Source of the DNA: Burkholderiaceae bacterium
GTDB taxonomy: Bacteria > Pseudomonadota > Gammaproteobacteria > Burkholderiales > Burkholderiaceae_C
Direction: 5' to 3'
DNA length: 64,000 nucleotides
Assembly: GCA_023150375.1 (NCBI GenBank)
Contig: JAKLLA010000016.1
Location: forward strand, 62,001-126,000
Translations under genes and position numbers: made by a program
Shown here: positions 10,876 through 21,131 of the stretch, in pieces
How the letters are laid out: every line of letters starts with the position of its first letter
Numbering within the stretch: the first letter of the stretch is position 1
The notes under the pieces: model-generated
Seen by the model: the letters and a program-made list of their open reading frames with translations, nothing else
What the model was told of the DNA's origin: nothing
The model's database searches: none

Positions 10876-11345
10876 AGCGTCTGCCCCGCCTGGACCTGCT
10901 CGACGACGACGCCGGACCGCCGCTGGCTGGCTGGACCCTGCTCGCGCTGGCGTTGCCGCTGCTCGGGCTGATGCTGGCCGACCGGATGCTCCCGGCCGAT
11001 CGATCCGACCCGGACCCGGCCCACCTGCTCGAGCGGGCACCACCGGCGGCCGCACCTGCGCCCTCCTGGGTCACGCTGTTCGACGTGGTCGAGGCGCACG
11101 ACCACGCCGCAGCGGGCGGGCTGCAGCTGCTGGCCGCGCAGAGCGTGAGCACGCCGCCCGGGCTGCGGCTGCAGGCACTGGCCACCGACCCGCAGGCCCT
11201 GCGCGAGGGGCTGCAGGCCCTCGAGCGCGACCCCCGTCTGACCGGAGTCGAACTGCTGCAGCAGGCCTGGCAGGAGGAGATCGACGGCCGGCCCGCGCAG
11301 CTGCGTGTCGAGATCCAGGCCCGCTGGCACGACGCGCGACGCTGA
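10872..11345 (+). CDS. PilN-like single-span inner-membrane protein
   Basis: A 157-residue protein with a short cytoplasmic N-terminus (MKRLPRLDLLDDDAGPPL), one membrane helix (WTLLALALPLLGLMLA), and a periplasmic domain with LRLQALATDPQALREGLQALERDPRLTGVELLQQAW. This is the ferredoxin-like pattern of PilN/GspM-type proteins. The start is a GTG overlapping the stop of the preceding gene (GTGA). PilN normally couples PilM to the periplasmic PilO. Function is inferred from topology and position. Confidence 0.5.
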   Translation: MKRLPRLDLLDDDAGPPLAGWTLLALALPLLGLMLADRMLPADRSDPDPAHLLERAPPAAAPAPSWVTLFDVVEAHDHAAAGGLQLLAAQSVSTPPGLRLQALATDPQALREGLQALERDPRLTGVELLQQAWQEEIDGRPAQLRVEIQARWHDARR

Positions 11346-11386
11346 CCCCGGCCGCGGCCGGTTGCGGATCGGGTACAAACCCGGCC

Positions 11387-11899
11387 GTGCCTGCCGAGAT
11401 TCCCGCCCCTGTGACCCTGCCTGCGCGCCTGCGCCAGGCCTGGCGGCGCCGTCTCGGCTGGCCCGGTACCTTCGGTCTGATCCTGCTGCTGCTGGCCGCC
11501 GCCCTGGCACTCTGGCCAGGCGCCGACGCCCCCGGCGAGCTGCCACCGACAGTGGCGACCGGGATGCAGGACCTGCCCGCGGCCGGTGCCAGCCAGCAGG
11601 CCCGCGACCTGGAAACCCTGCGTGCCCAGGCCACCCTGCAGGGCCTGCACTGGCTGGCCGGCACGGCGCGCCGTCCGACGGCCGAAGCCGAGGGCCCGGC
11701 CGACGGCCGCGTGCCTGCCACCCTGGAATGGCAGGTCGAGCTGCAGCTGGCGGGGGAGCGCGAGGCGCTGCGCAGCGGCATCACCGCGCTGCTGGCGAGC
11801 CTGCCGCATGCCCGCATCGACCAGGTCGACCTGCGGCGCGAAGAAGGCAGCGGGCGTTGGCAGGCTCAGGTGCAGATTACGCTGCGCTACCGGCGCTGA
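11387..11899 (+). CDS. PilO-like single-span inner-membrane protein
   Basis: A 170-residue protein with a basic N-terminus, one membrane helix (TFGLILLLLAAALALWP, about 28-44), and a periplasmic part ending LEWQVELQLAGEREALRSGITALLASLPHARIDQVDLRREE. That repeats the strand-helix-strand layout expected for PilO. Start codon is GTG at 11387; another GTG at 11411 is possible. It closes the four-gene cluster. No prepilin, secretin, platform (PilC/GspF) or prepilin peptidase gene lies beside it. Confidence 0.5.
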   Translation: MPAEIPAPVTLPARLRQAWRRRLGWPGTFGLILLLLAAALALWPGADAPGELPPTVATGMQDLPAAGASQQARDLETLRAQATLQGLHWLAGTARRPTAEAEGPADGRVPATLEWQVELQLAGEREALRSGITALLASLPHARIDQVDLRREEGSGRWQAQVQITLRYRR

Positions 11900-12504
11900 A
11901 CACGCGCACGGCCCGTGCACCGGGCGGCAGACCGACGCCAGCGCAGGTCCGTGAAGACACCAAAAAAAGAGCCCGGCCGAGGCCGGGCGAAGGCCCGAGT
12001 CACCACGAGGGCGACTCGGTGCGGGGGACTGCCGGATCGGCAGGAAACGCCGGTCCGAAGGGGCGGTGACAGCGACCCGTCCTGGTGCCGTGAAGGAGCA
12101 CCGACGAATCTGCAACATTCGTTACAGGATGTAGTATCCATGAATTACTTCACATTTCACTCGCTTCCAGCGCAGTTCATGGGCCGATTTCCCATGCAAC
12201 GAAAGAAATCCTGATCGGAGAACAGGCCGGAGAGCGGCCACACCAACGTCTTCTGTGGGCATTTGCGATGCATCGAAGCTCAACGCCATCGAAAGCATCG
12301 GAAATTCACCCATCCAGCGAACTTCAGGCAGCCCACGCGGCTGATCCTGCCGCAGCCGCCGATCCACTCGGTCGTTGTCGATTCGCGACAGTCCACCGGC
12401 GACGCACCAGGCGCCGAAGCCCGGGGCACGAGGGCTGACCCGGGTCAACATGGTCCGCCCGACCCGGCACTAGGCTGCAAACCTTTGCCCTCCGACCGTC
12501 TGCC
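11900..12504. other. Intergenic region with a cluster of hairpins (candidate minus-strand small RNA)
   Basis: About 600 bp without a supported protein gene and visibly less GC-rich between 12110 and 12350. Five perfect stems follow one another: 12104-12122 (ACGAAT/ATTCGT), 12084-12102 (GGTGC/GCACC), 12029-12043 (CTGCCG/CGGCAG), 11995-12019 (CCGAGTC/GACTCGG) and the terminator at 11971-11988. Read on the minus strand these form a compact structured transcript of roughly 150-200 nt. The part from 12125 to 12504 probably holds promoters for this RNA and for the downstream hydroxylase; I see no convincing -35/-10 pair. Confidence 0.45.
11961..11988 (-). terminator. Rho-independent terminator oriented to the minus strand
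   Basis: Stem GCCCGGCC/GGCCGGGC (11971-11978 with 11981-11988). On the minus strand it is followed by TCTTTTTTT (from A-rich 11962-11970). The U-tract exists only in the minus direction, yet no minus-strand protein gene lies upstream of it for more than 500 bp. That implies a non-coding minus-strand transcript. Confidence 0.75.
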
Positions 12505-13833
12505 ATGCCCGACTCCAGCGCCTCCCTGCCTTCGCCCGCGGACCAGCCCGGCGAGCTCCCCCAGGACGTCCTGATCGTCGGCGCTGGCCCGGCCGGGCTG
12601 GCCCTGGCCTGCGCGCTGGCCGATGCCGGTCTGCAGGTCACCGTGCTCGAGCAGCAGAGCAGCGAGCGGCTGGCCGAACCGGCCCCGGACGGCCGCGACA
12701 TCGCACTCACCCACCGCGCCCGCGACGTGATGCGTCGCCTGGGGCTCTGGCAGCGCCTGCCGGAGGCCGAGGTGGCGCCGATCCGCGCCGCGCATGTCAG
12801 CAACGCCAACTCGCCGCGCTTCCTGCGCTTCGACGCACAGGCGGCCGACTGCGAGGCGCTGGGCTTCCTGGTACCCAACCACCGGCTGCGCCGCGTGGCC
12901 TACGAAGGCGCCCTGGCGCGGGGCGCCGCGGTGCGGCTGCTGGCCGGCTGGCAGGTGCGCGAAGCCCGGGTGGACGGCGATGCCGCCACCGTCGTGGCCG
13001 CCCCGGCACAGGGCGACGGCCCGGCCCTGACGCTGCGCGCCCCGCTGCTGGTGGCCGCCGACAGCCGCTTCTCCATCACGCGGCGGCGCCTGGGCATCGG
13101 CGCGAACTCGCGCGACTTCGGCCGCACCGTCATCGTCGCCCGGCTGGCGCACGAGCGTGAGCACGACGGCACCGCGCACGAATGCTTCCGCCTGGGCAAC
13201 ACGCTGGCCATCCTGCCGATGAACGACCGCCAGGTCTCCGCCGTGGTGACGCTGCGCGCCAGCGAGGCCGATGCCTGGATGGCGCTGCCGCCGCAGGCAT
13301 TCGCCGACCGGGTGGCCGAGCAGTTCGGCCACCGCCTGGGGGCGATGCAGATGGTCGGCGAGCGCCATGCCTACCCGCTGGTGGCGGTGTATGCGCATCG
13401 TTTTGCCGCACCGCGGGTGGCGCTGATCGGCGACGCCGCGGTGGGCATGCACCCGGTCACCGCGCACGGCTACAACTTCGGCCTGTACGGCATCGAGGTG
13501 CTGGCCGACCTGCTCGACCAGGCGCGCCGCGCCGGCCGCGACCTGGGGGCGATGGCCACGCTGGCGCCCTTCGAACTCGAGCATCGCCGCGTGACGCTGC
13601 CGATCTACCTGGGCACGAACCTGGTGGTGGGGCTGTTCACCGACGACCGCCCGCCGGCCCGGCTGGTCCGCGATGCGGTGCTGGCGGCCTCCGACCACCT
13701 GCCGCCGCTGAAGGACGCGATCACCCGCCAGCTCACCGGCCGGCGCCCGGGCTGGATGCCCGACCTGCGCAAGCTGGTGGCGGCCCTGCCCCCCTTGCCG
13801 CCGCTGCCGGGCCGCCCGACGATGCCACGCTGA
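12505..13833 (+). CDS. ubiM: FAD-dependent aromatic hydroxylase of the UbiH/UbiF family, probably UbiM (ubiquinone biosynthesis)
   Basis: A 442-residue class A flavoprotein monooxygenase. It has the dinucleotide-binding DVLIVGAGPAGLALACALADAG (about 21-42), the DG motif region LLVAADSRFSITRRRLGI, and the second FAD motif VALIGDAAVGMHPVTAHGYNFGLYGIEVLADLL, which closely matches the COQ6/UbiH signature. Such enzymes add a hydroxyl group to the polyprenylated ubiquinone ring at the membrane surface. The DFGRTVIVARL block and gene length suit the UbiM subgroup. Telling it from UbiH/UbiF/UbiI needs a phylogeny. It converges with parC. Confidence 0.8.
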   Translation: MPDSSASLPSPADQPGELPQDVLIVGAGPAGLALACALADAGLQVTVLEQQSSERLAEPAPDGRDIALTHRARDVMRRLGLWQRLPEAEVAPIRAAHVSNANSPRFLRFDAQAADCEALGFLVPNHRLRRVAYEGALARGAAVRLLAGWQVREARVDGDAATVVAAPAQGDGPALTLRAPLLVAADSRFSITRRRLGIGANSRDFGRTVIVARLAHEREHDGTAHECFRLGNTLAILPMNDRQVSAVVTLRASEADAWMALPPQAFADRVAEQFGHRLGAMQMVGERHAYPLVAVYAHRFAAPRVALIGDAAVGMHPVTAHGYNFGLYGIEVLADLLDQARRAGRDLGAMATLAPFELEHRRVTLPIYLGTNLVVGLFTDDRPPARLVRDAVLAASDHLPPLKDAITRQLTGRRPGWMPDLRKLVAALPPLPPLPGRPTMPR

Positions 13834-13869
13834 GCCGGCCGGCAGGCGGCCGTGCCGCCGCGGCAGGTC

Positions 13870-16218
<2,349 letters not shown>

Positions 16219-16324
16219 CGGCACCGGCGCGGCGAACCCCTGGCCACGCCCTCTGGCGGTTTTTGCGAGGCGGCGGATGTTAGCCGAAGCCCCGCGCGGG
16301 GAGCGCGACCGAGGGGCCGCCCCT

Positions 16325-16855
16325 TCAGGCTGCCGACGGCAGCGAGGGGGCGCCGCCGCGCGCGGCCAGCAGCTGCTCGCGCAGGCTGAGGATCTCGCGC
16401 TCGGAGGCGCCCAGCGCCTGCGCCAGCTCGGCCCGGCTGGCCACCACCTGCTTGCGCAGCGCCTCGACCTCCTCGCGGTCGCCCTTGCCCTCCTCGACCA
16501 GCTTGCGCCGCGCCGCCTCGGCCTTGGCCAGGTCGTGGTTGACGCGTACCAGCATGGCGCTGAGGTCCTTGATCTGCCGGTCGCGCTCCTCCAGGCGGGC
16601 GCGCAGGCCGTCGGCATCGGCGGCACGTTCCTCCAGGGCCTGGTCGGCTTCCTGGCGGGCCAGCTCGAGGGCCGCGATGGCGGCCTCGTGCTCGGCGCTG
16701 ACGCTGTACATCTGCTCGGTGTGGCGGAACTCCGCCTCCTGCAGCGAACGCTCGGCCTGGCGCGCCCAGCGCCACAGACCGCCGGCCAGGCCGGCCAGCA
16801 CGCCCAGCGCGAAGGCCGCGAGCAGGTAGATCCAGAGTTGGGCAAGCAGGAACAC
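16325..16855 (-). CDS. Membrane-anchored coiled-coil protein of unknown function
   Basis: A 176-residue protein. Residues 5-27 ([23 protein letters not shown]) form one membrane helix. The rest is almost all charged coiled coil ([42 protein letters not shown]). I recognise no catalytic motif. Start is GTG at 16855 with GGGAGAG upstream. It lies 39 bp after the OmpA-like gene and 106 bp before parC. The trio may be co-transcribed and act on envelope or nucleoid organisation at division; this is only context. Confidence 0.7.
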   Translation of the reverse strand: MFLLAQLWIYLLAAFALGVLAGLAGGLWRWARQAERSLQEAEFRHTEQMYSVSAEHEAAIAALELARQEADQALEERAADADGLRARLEERDRQIKDLSAMLVRVNHDLAKAEAARRKLVEEGKGDREEVEALRKQVVASRAELAQALGASEREILSLREQLLAARGGAPSLPSAA

Positions 16856-16894
16856 GGGGACTCTCCCTGGAACGAGGATGGGCCGGGACGGTGA

Positions 16895-17683
16895 TCAATG
16901 CGCCTCGGCCTGCACGAAGCGCAGGTCGACGCGCCGGCTGGCGGCCAGCAGGCGGGCGTCGGCGGCGCGCCCGGGCGGCAGCACGTCGACCACGCCGAGC
17001 GCTTCGAGCTGCTCGACCGGCACGCCCTGCAGCAGCAGCTCGGCGGCCACCGCGTTGGCGCGGCGGCGTGCCAGGCGCTCGTTGGCGCCGGCCTCGCCGC
17101 GGTCATCGGCATGGCCTTCGACCACCAGGCGCCAGTGCGGGCAGCGTGCGGCCACGCTGGCCAGGCGGCGCAGCAACGCCTTCGACGCCGGTTCGAGCTG
17201 GCTGGAGGCGGCCCGGAAGGGAATGCTCTCGCCGCCCTGCGCGGCCTCGAAGGCGGCGGCACAGGCGCTGCCCAGCCCCGCGGCGCCGGCCGGTCCCGTC
17301 GAGCCCGCGCCGGTGGGCGGCAGTTCGGCCAGCAGATCGGCGCTGCGGTGGCGCGGGCGCACCCGCACCCGGTTGTCCAGGCCCAGGAAGACGCCGGGCA
17401 GACCCATGTAGGAGGACAGCAGCTCGCGCGCCTGCGCCTCCAGCGCGGCCCGGGCCGGCTCGTCGGGCGCCTCGCCCTGCAGCACGCCGACACTGTCGAC
17501 GATCTTCAGCCGTGCCCAGCCGAAGCCGGCCTGCGCCAGGGCCTCGCCGGCCTGCTGCTGGGCCGCCTCGCGCAGCCGGGCGGGCTCACCCGCGCCGCGC
17601 GTGCCGGCGTGGGCGCCCAGCAACAGCAGCGCGGCCACGCTCAGCAGCGTGCCCCAGGCGCCCACCTTGGCCAATGGCCCCAT
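16895..17683 (-). CDS. OmpA-family (peptidoglycan-associated) protein with BON-like N-terminal part
   Basis: A 262-residue envelope protein. An N-terminal hydrophobic segment ([17 protein letters not shown]) anchors or exports it. The C-terminal third is an OmpA domain with [27 protein letters not shown], then [27 protein letters not shown], the peptidoglycan-binding signature, and a final [12 protein letters not shown]. The middle region ([27 protein letters not shown]) resembles a BON-type fold. The ATG at 17683 has GGAGGAAGG and GGAG upstream. It lies between parE and parC, an arrangement repeated in several Burkholderiales by my recollection. Confidence 0.8.
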   Translation of the reverse strand: MGPLAKVGAWGTLLSVAALLLLGAHAGTRGAGEPARLREAAQQQAGEALAQAGFGWARLKIVDSVGVLQGEAPDEPARAALEAQARELLSSYMGLPGVFLGLDNRVRVRPRHRSADLLAELPPTGAGSTGPAGAAGLGSACAAAFEAAQGGESIPFRAASSQLEPASKALLRRLASVAARCPHWRLVVEGHADDRGEAGANERLARRRANAVAAELLLQGVPVEQLEALGVVDVLPPGRAADARLLAASRRVDLRFVQAEAH

Positions 17684-17793
17684 GCTCCGACCTTCCTCCA
17701 GCCACCCACCCGACACCCGCGCCCCTGCGGGGTCGACACCGGCACACAGCCCCCCGGCTGCGGCCCCCAGATGTAAAAGAATGTACTCAATCC

Positions 17794-17821
17794 CGCAGAT
17801 CTGTCGAGCCCACGATCTGCG
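17794..17821. promoter_or_regulatory. 28-bp inverted repeat upstream of the OmpA-like gene
   Basis: Perfect half-sites CGCAGATC (17794-17801) and GATCTGCG (17814-17821) are separated by 12 bp. They lie 111-138 bp upstream of the OmpA-like start, between it and the parE stop. The half-site spacing (20 bp centre to centre) fits binding by a dimeric regulator on one DNA face. It could also form a hairpin in the parE 3' region, but no U-tract follows. Confidence 0.45.
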
Positions 17822-17977
17822 AATTTGCATCTGGACGAGACCTGGGTCACGGGCGATGCGCCCCCTCCCCCGCAGCCTCAGGGGGTGGGCCCTGCAGGTG
17901 AAGGCCCCACCTGTGCGACATATCCCACGAAAGGCAGGAGCCCACCGCCGAGCGGACGACGGCCGGCCGGGCAGGGT

Positions 17978-19978
17978 TCAGACGTCCACTTCGACGCTGT
18001 CGCCGTGCAGCTCCATGAGCTCGCGGCGCGCCGCCGCCTCGCCCTTGCCCATGAGCTTGCCGATCGCCTCGGCGGTGGCCGCGAGGTCGAGCGCGCCGTA
18101 CTCCACGCGCAGCAGGCGGCGCGTGTCCGGATTGAGCGTGGTGTCCCAGAGCTGCTCGGCGCTCATCTCGCCCAGGCCCTTGAAGCGGCTGATGCTCCAG
18201 CTGCCCTCGCGCGCGCCTTCCTTGCGCAGCTTGTCGAGAATGGCCTGCAGCTCGCCCTCGTCGAGCGCATAGAGCTTCACGGCCGGCTTCCTGCCGCGCG
18301 CCGGCGCATCGACGCGAAACAGCGGCGGGCGGGCCACGTAGACATGCCCGGCCTCGACCAGACGGGGAAAGTGGCGGAAGAACAGCGTGAGCAGCAGCAC
18401 CTGGATGTGCGAGCCGTCCACGTCCGCGTCCGACAGGATGCAGATCTTGCCGTAGCGCAGCCCGCTCAGGTCCGCCGCGTCGCCCGCACCGTGCGGGTCC
18501 ACGCCGATGGCCACCGAGATGTCGTGGATCTCGGCGTTGGCGAACAGCCGGTCGCGCTCGACCTCCCAGGCGTTGAGCACCTTGCCGCGCAGCGGCAGCA
18601 CCGCCTGGGTCTCCTTGTCGCGGCCCATCTTGGCGCTGCCGCCGGCCGAATCGCCCTCGACCAGGAAGACCTCGTTGAGCGTCAGGTCGCGGCTCTCGCA
18701 GTCGGTCAGCTTGCCGGGCAGCACCGCCACGCCGGAGCCCTTCTTCTTCTCCACCTTCTGGCTGGCGCGCTGGCGGCTCTGTGCCTGGCGGATCACCAGC
18801 TCGGCGAGCCTGCGGCCGTACTCGACATGCTGGTTCAGCCACAGCTCCATCGCCGGGCGCACGTAGGCGGTGACCAGGCGCAGCGCGTCGCGGCTGTTCA
18901 GCCGCTCCTTGGTCTGGCCCTGGAACTGCGGATCGAGCACCTTGGCCGAGAGCACGAAGCTGGCACGCGAGAAGACGTCGTCGGGCATCAGCTTGACGCC
19001 CTTGGGCAGCAGCGCATGCAGCTCGATGAAGCCCTTCACCGCGGCGAACAGGCCGTCCTTCAGGCCCGCCTCGTGGGTGCCGCCGGCCACGGTGGGGATG
19101 AGGTTGACGTAGCTCTCGCGCAGCGGCGCGCCGTCCTCGGTGAAGGCCACGCACCAGCTGGCGCCCTCGCCCTCGGCGAAGTTCTCGGCCTCGCCGCTGC
19201 CGGCGTACTGCTCGCCCTCGAAGAGCGGGATGATCGGCTCGCCGTTCAGGCTCTGGCTCAGGTAGTCGCGCAGGCCGCCCTTGTAGGCCCAGGTCATCAC
19301 CTCGCCGGTCTTCTCGGTCTTGAGGGTCACGGTCACGCCGGGCATCAGCACCGCCTTGCTGCGCAGCAGGTGCACCAGCTCGTGGCGCGGCAGCTCCATG
19401 GCGTCGAAGTACTTCGCATCCGGCCAGACCCGCACCGCGGTGCCCTGGCGGCGGTCGCCCGCGGCGGCCGCGCGCACCTGCAGCGGCTCGATCACGTCGC
19501 CGCCGGCAAAGGCGATCGTGGCGGACTGCTTCTCGCGCCAGACCTGCACCTGCAGCCGGCTGGCCAGCGCGTTGGTCACGCTCACGCCCACGCCGTGCAG
19601 GCCGCCGGAGAAGCTGTAGGCACCGCCCGAGCCCTTGTCGAACTTGCCGCCGGCGTGCAGCCGGGTGAAGACGATCTCCACCACCGGCACCTGCTCCTGC
19701 GGATGCAGGCCGAAGGGAATGCCGCGGCCGTCGTCTTCCACGCCCACCGAGCCGTCGGCATGCAGCGTGACCTGGATGCGCCGGCAGAAGCCGGCCAGGG
19801 CCTCGTCGGCGGCGTTGTCGATCACCTCCTGCACGATGTGCAGCGGATGGTCGGTGCGGGTGTACATGCCCGGGCGCTGCTTGACCGGCTCGAGGCCCTT
19901 GAGCACGCGGATCGAGCCCTCGCCATAGACAGGGGCCGCGGAGGGGGAGGGATTCTGGGCAGGGGTCGGGCTGGACAT
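17978..19978 (-). CDS. parE: DNA topoisomerase IV subunit B
   Basis: A 666-residue GHKL ATPase subunit. Visible are VLKGLEPVKQRPGMYTRTD, the ATP-binding QEVIDNAADEALAG, DDGRGIPFGLH, GGLHGVGVSVTNAL, and the TOPRIM motifs FLVEGDSAGGSAK and LSDADVDGSHIQVLLLTL. The C-terminus is FKGLGEMSAEQLWDTT. Length and the QR..HE-type spacing fit ParE rather than GyrB, which carries a long insert. The start (ATG at 19978) follows the family but has no strong ribosome site. It partners the ParC encoded 1.8 kb downstream. Confidence 0.93.
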   Translation of the reverse strand: MSSPTPAQNPSPSAAPVYGEGSIRVLKGLEPVKQRPGMYTRTDHPLHIVQEVIDNAADEALAGFCRRIQVTLHADGSVGVEDDGRGIPFGLHPQEQVPVVEIVFTRLHAGGKFDKGSGGAYSFSGGLHGVGVSVTNALASRLQVQVWREKQSATIAFAGGDVIEPLQVRAAAAGDRRQGTAVRVWPDAKYFDAMELPRHELVHLLRSKAVLMPGVTVTLKTEKTGEVMTWAYKGGLRDYLSQSLNGEPIIPLFEGEQYAGSGEAENFAEGEGASWCVAFTEDGAPLRESYVNLIPTVAGGTHEAGLKDGLFAAVKGFIELHALLPKGVKLMPDDVFSRASFVLSAKVLDPQFQGQTKERLNSRDALRLVTAYVRPAMELWLNQHVEYGRRLAELVIRQAQSRQRASQKVEKKKGSGVAVLPGKLTDCESRDLTLNEVFLVEGDSAGGSAKMGRDKETQAVLPLRGKVLNAWEVERDRLFANAEIHDISVAIGVDPHGAGDAADLSGLRYGKICILSDADVDGSHIQVLLLTLFFRHFPRLVEAGHVYVARPPLFRVDAPARGRKPAVKLYALDEGELQAILDKLRKEGAREGSWSISRFKGLGEMSAEQLWDTTLNPDTRRLLRVEYGALDLAATAEAIGKLMGKGEAAARRELMELHGDSVEVDV

Positions 19979-20123
19979 GGCGGCGGATTCTAGGAGGGGT
20001 GCCCGGCAGCACCCGCATCGGGTCGGGAGGCCAGGTCGGCCCGGCGCCGGCGCCCTCCTGTCGCAACGGCACCACAACCACGGGCGAGCCACCCGCTCGC
20101 GGGATGGACCGCACCGGCGCGGC

Positions 20124-20147
20124 TGTGACGTGTCACCGAAGGTCACA
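20124..20147. promoter_or_regulatory. Inverted repeat TGTGAC-N12-GTCACA upstream of the outer-membrane protein gene
   Basis: A perfect 6-bp inverted repeat with a 12-bp spacer, also containing an inner palindrome GTGACGTGTCAC (20125-20136). It lies about 95-117 bp upstream of the ATG at 20241. The half-sites resemble CRP/FNR-type sequence but the spacing is too wide for CRP (which uses N6), so the binding protein is unknown. Confidence 0.35.
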
Positions 20148-20240
20148 CATCGCTGGCCGGCTGAAACGAGCCGGTCCGGACCAGGTGCTAGCCTGCGCGG
20201 CGTCTCCGGCCTGTTCCGGTTTGCCCGCAAGGACGCTCCC

Positions 20241-20981
20241 ATGACCCTGTCCCGCTTCCATCGCCTCGGCCTGACGGCCGCCGCCGCCCTGATCGCCGCC
20301 ACCTCGGCCCAGGCCGCCGACCTCGACAACCTGCAGGCCCTCAGCCAGGCCGAGTTCCGCGCCCTCAGCGAGGACCTGGGCTCCGCGCTGTCCTACAAGG
20401 GCCTGGTGCCGGCCGAGTCGCTGGGCATCGTCGGCTTCGACATCGGCGTGGCCGCCACCGGCACGACGCTGAAGAACCGCGCCATCCTGGCCAAGGCCGC
20501 CGACGGCTCGAGCGTGCCGAAGACCCTGCCGGTCACCACGGTGCGCGCGGTCAAGGGCCTGCCCTTCGACCTGGACATCGGCGTGGCCGTGGGCACCGTG
20601 CCGGGCACCGACCTGCGCGTGGCCGGCGGAGAGCTGCGCTGGGCGATCCTGCCCGGCAGCACGCTGATGCCGGCGCTGGCCCTGCGCGCGGCGGTCAGCT
20701 CGATCAGCGGCGTGGACCAGCTGAAGCTGCGCACCACGAGTCTGGACCTGTCGATCTCCAAGGGTTTCCTGATGTTCACGCCCTATGCCGGCGTGGGCGT
20801 GGTGCAGGTCAGCGCCGAGCTGAAGGACGCCGCCGCCCTGGCCACCGAGCGCGAGCGCTTCAAGCAGGACAAGGTCTTCGCCGGCGTGAACCTGAACCTG
20901 GGTCTGATGAACATCGCCGTCGAAGGCGACAAGACCGGCGACGCCTCCAGCTACGGGCTCAAGCTCGGCCTGCGCTTCTGA
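20241..20981 (+). CDS. Predicted outer-membrane beta-barrel protein of unknown function
   Basis: A 246-residue exported protein. The signal peptide is MTLSRFHRLGLTAAAALIAATSAQAA (cleavage after AQA). The mature part has alternating amphipathic strands (PFDLDIGVAVGTVPGTDLRVAGGELRWAILPGSTLMPALALRAAVS) and ends ...YGLKLGLRF. The terminal phenylalanine is typical of BAM-inserted barrels. The KAKA-rich plug-like start LGIVGFDIGVAATGT suggests a FadL/OmpW-like small barrel, but I cannot name the family. AAGGA stands eight bases before the start. Confidence 0.65.
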   Translation: MTLSRFHRLGLTAAAALIAATSAQAADLDNLQALSQAEFRALSEDLGSALSYKGLVPAESLGIVGFDIGVAATGTTLKNRAILAKAADGSSVPKTLPVTTVRAVKGLPFDLDIGVAVGTVPGTDLRVAGGELRWAILPGSTLMPALALRAAVSSISGVDQLKLRTTSLDLSISKGFLMFTPYAGVGVVQVSAELKDAAALATERERFKQDKVFAGVNLNLGLMNIAVEGDKTGDASSYGLKLGLRF

Positions 20982-21050
20982 TCCGGCGCGGGCGCCGCGA
21001 TCGCGCGGACGGGCCCGCTCCTTTCGACGCCCCGACGCCCCTGGCGTACT

Positions 21051-21077
21051 CGACGGGCCGGCCCTGCCGGCCCGTCG
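21051..21077 (+). terminator. Hairpin after the outer-membrane protein gene
   Basis: A perfect 12-bp stem (21051-21062 with 21066-21077) with a CCT loop, about 70 bp past the stop at 20981. Only a short GCGTTT follows, so the U-tract is weak; termination is likely but not certain. Confidence 0.55.
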
Positions 21078-21131
21078 GCGTTTGCGGGGCACCCGGGCCA
21101 CCGGCCCGGGCATGCACTACAGTGGCGCCCC

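Noticed and set aside
12122-12451. 109-codon minus-strand frame in the intergenic region
   Set aside because: No ribosome site, no domain, and unusual composition; the terminator downstream is better explained by a non-coding RNA.
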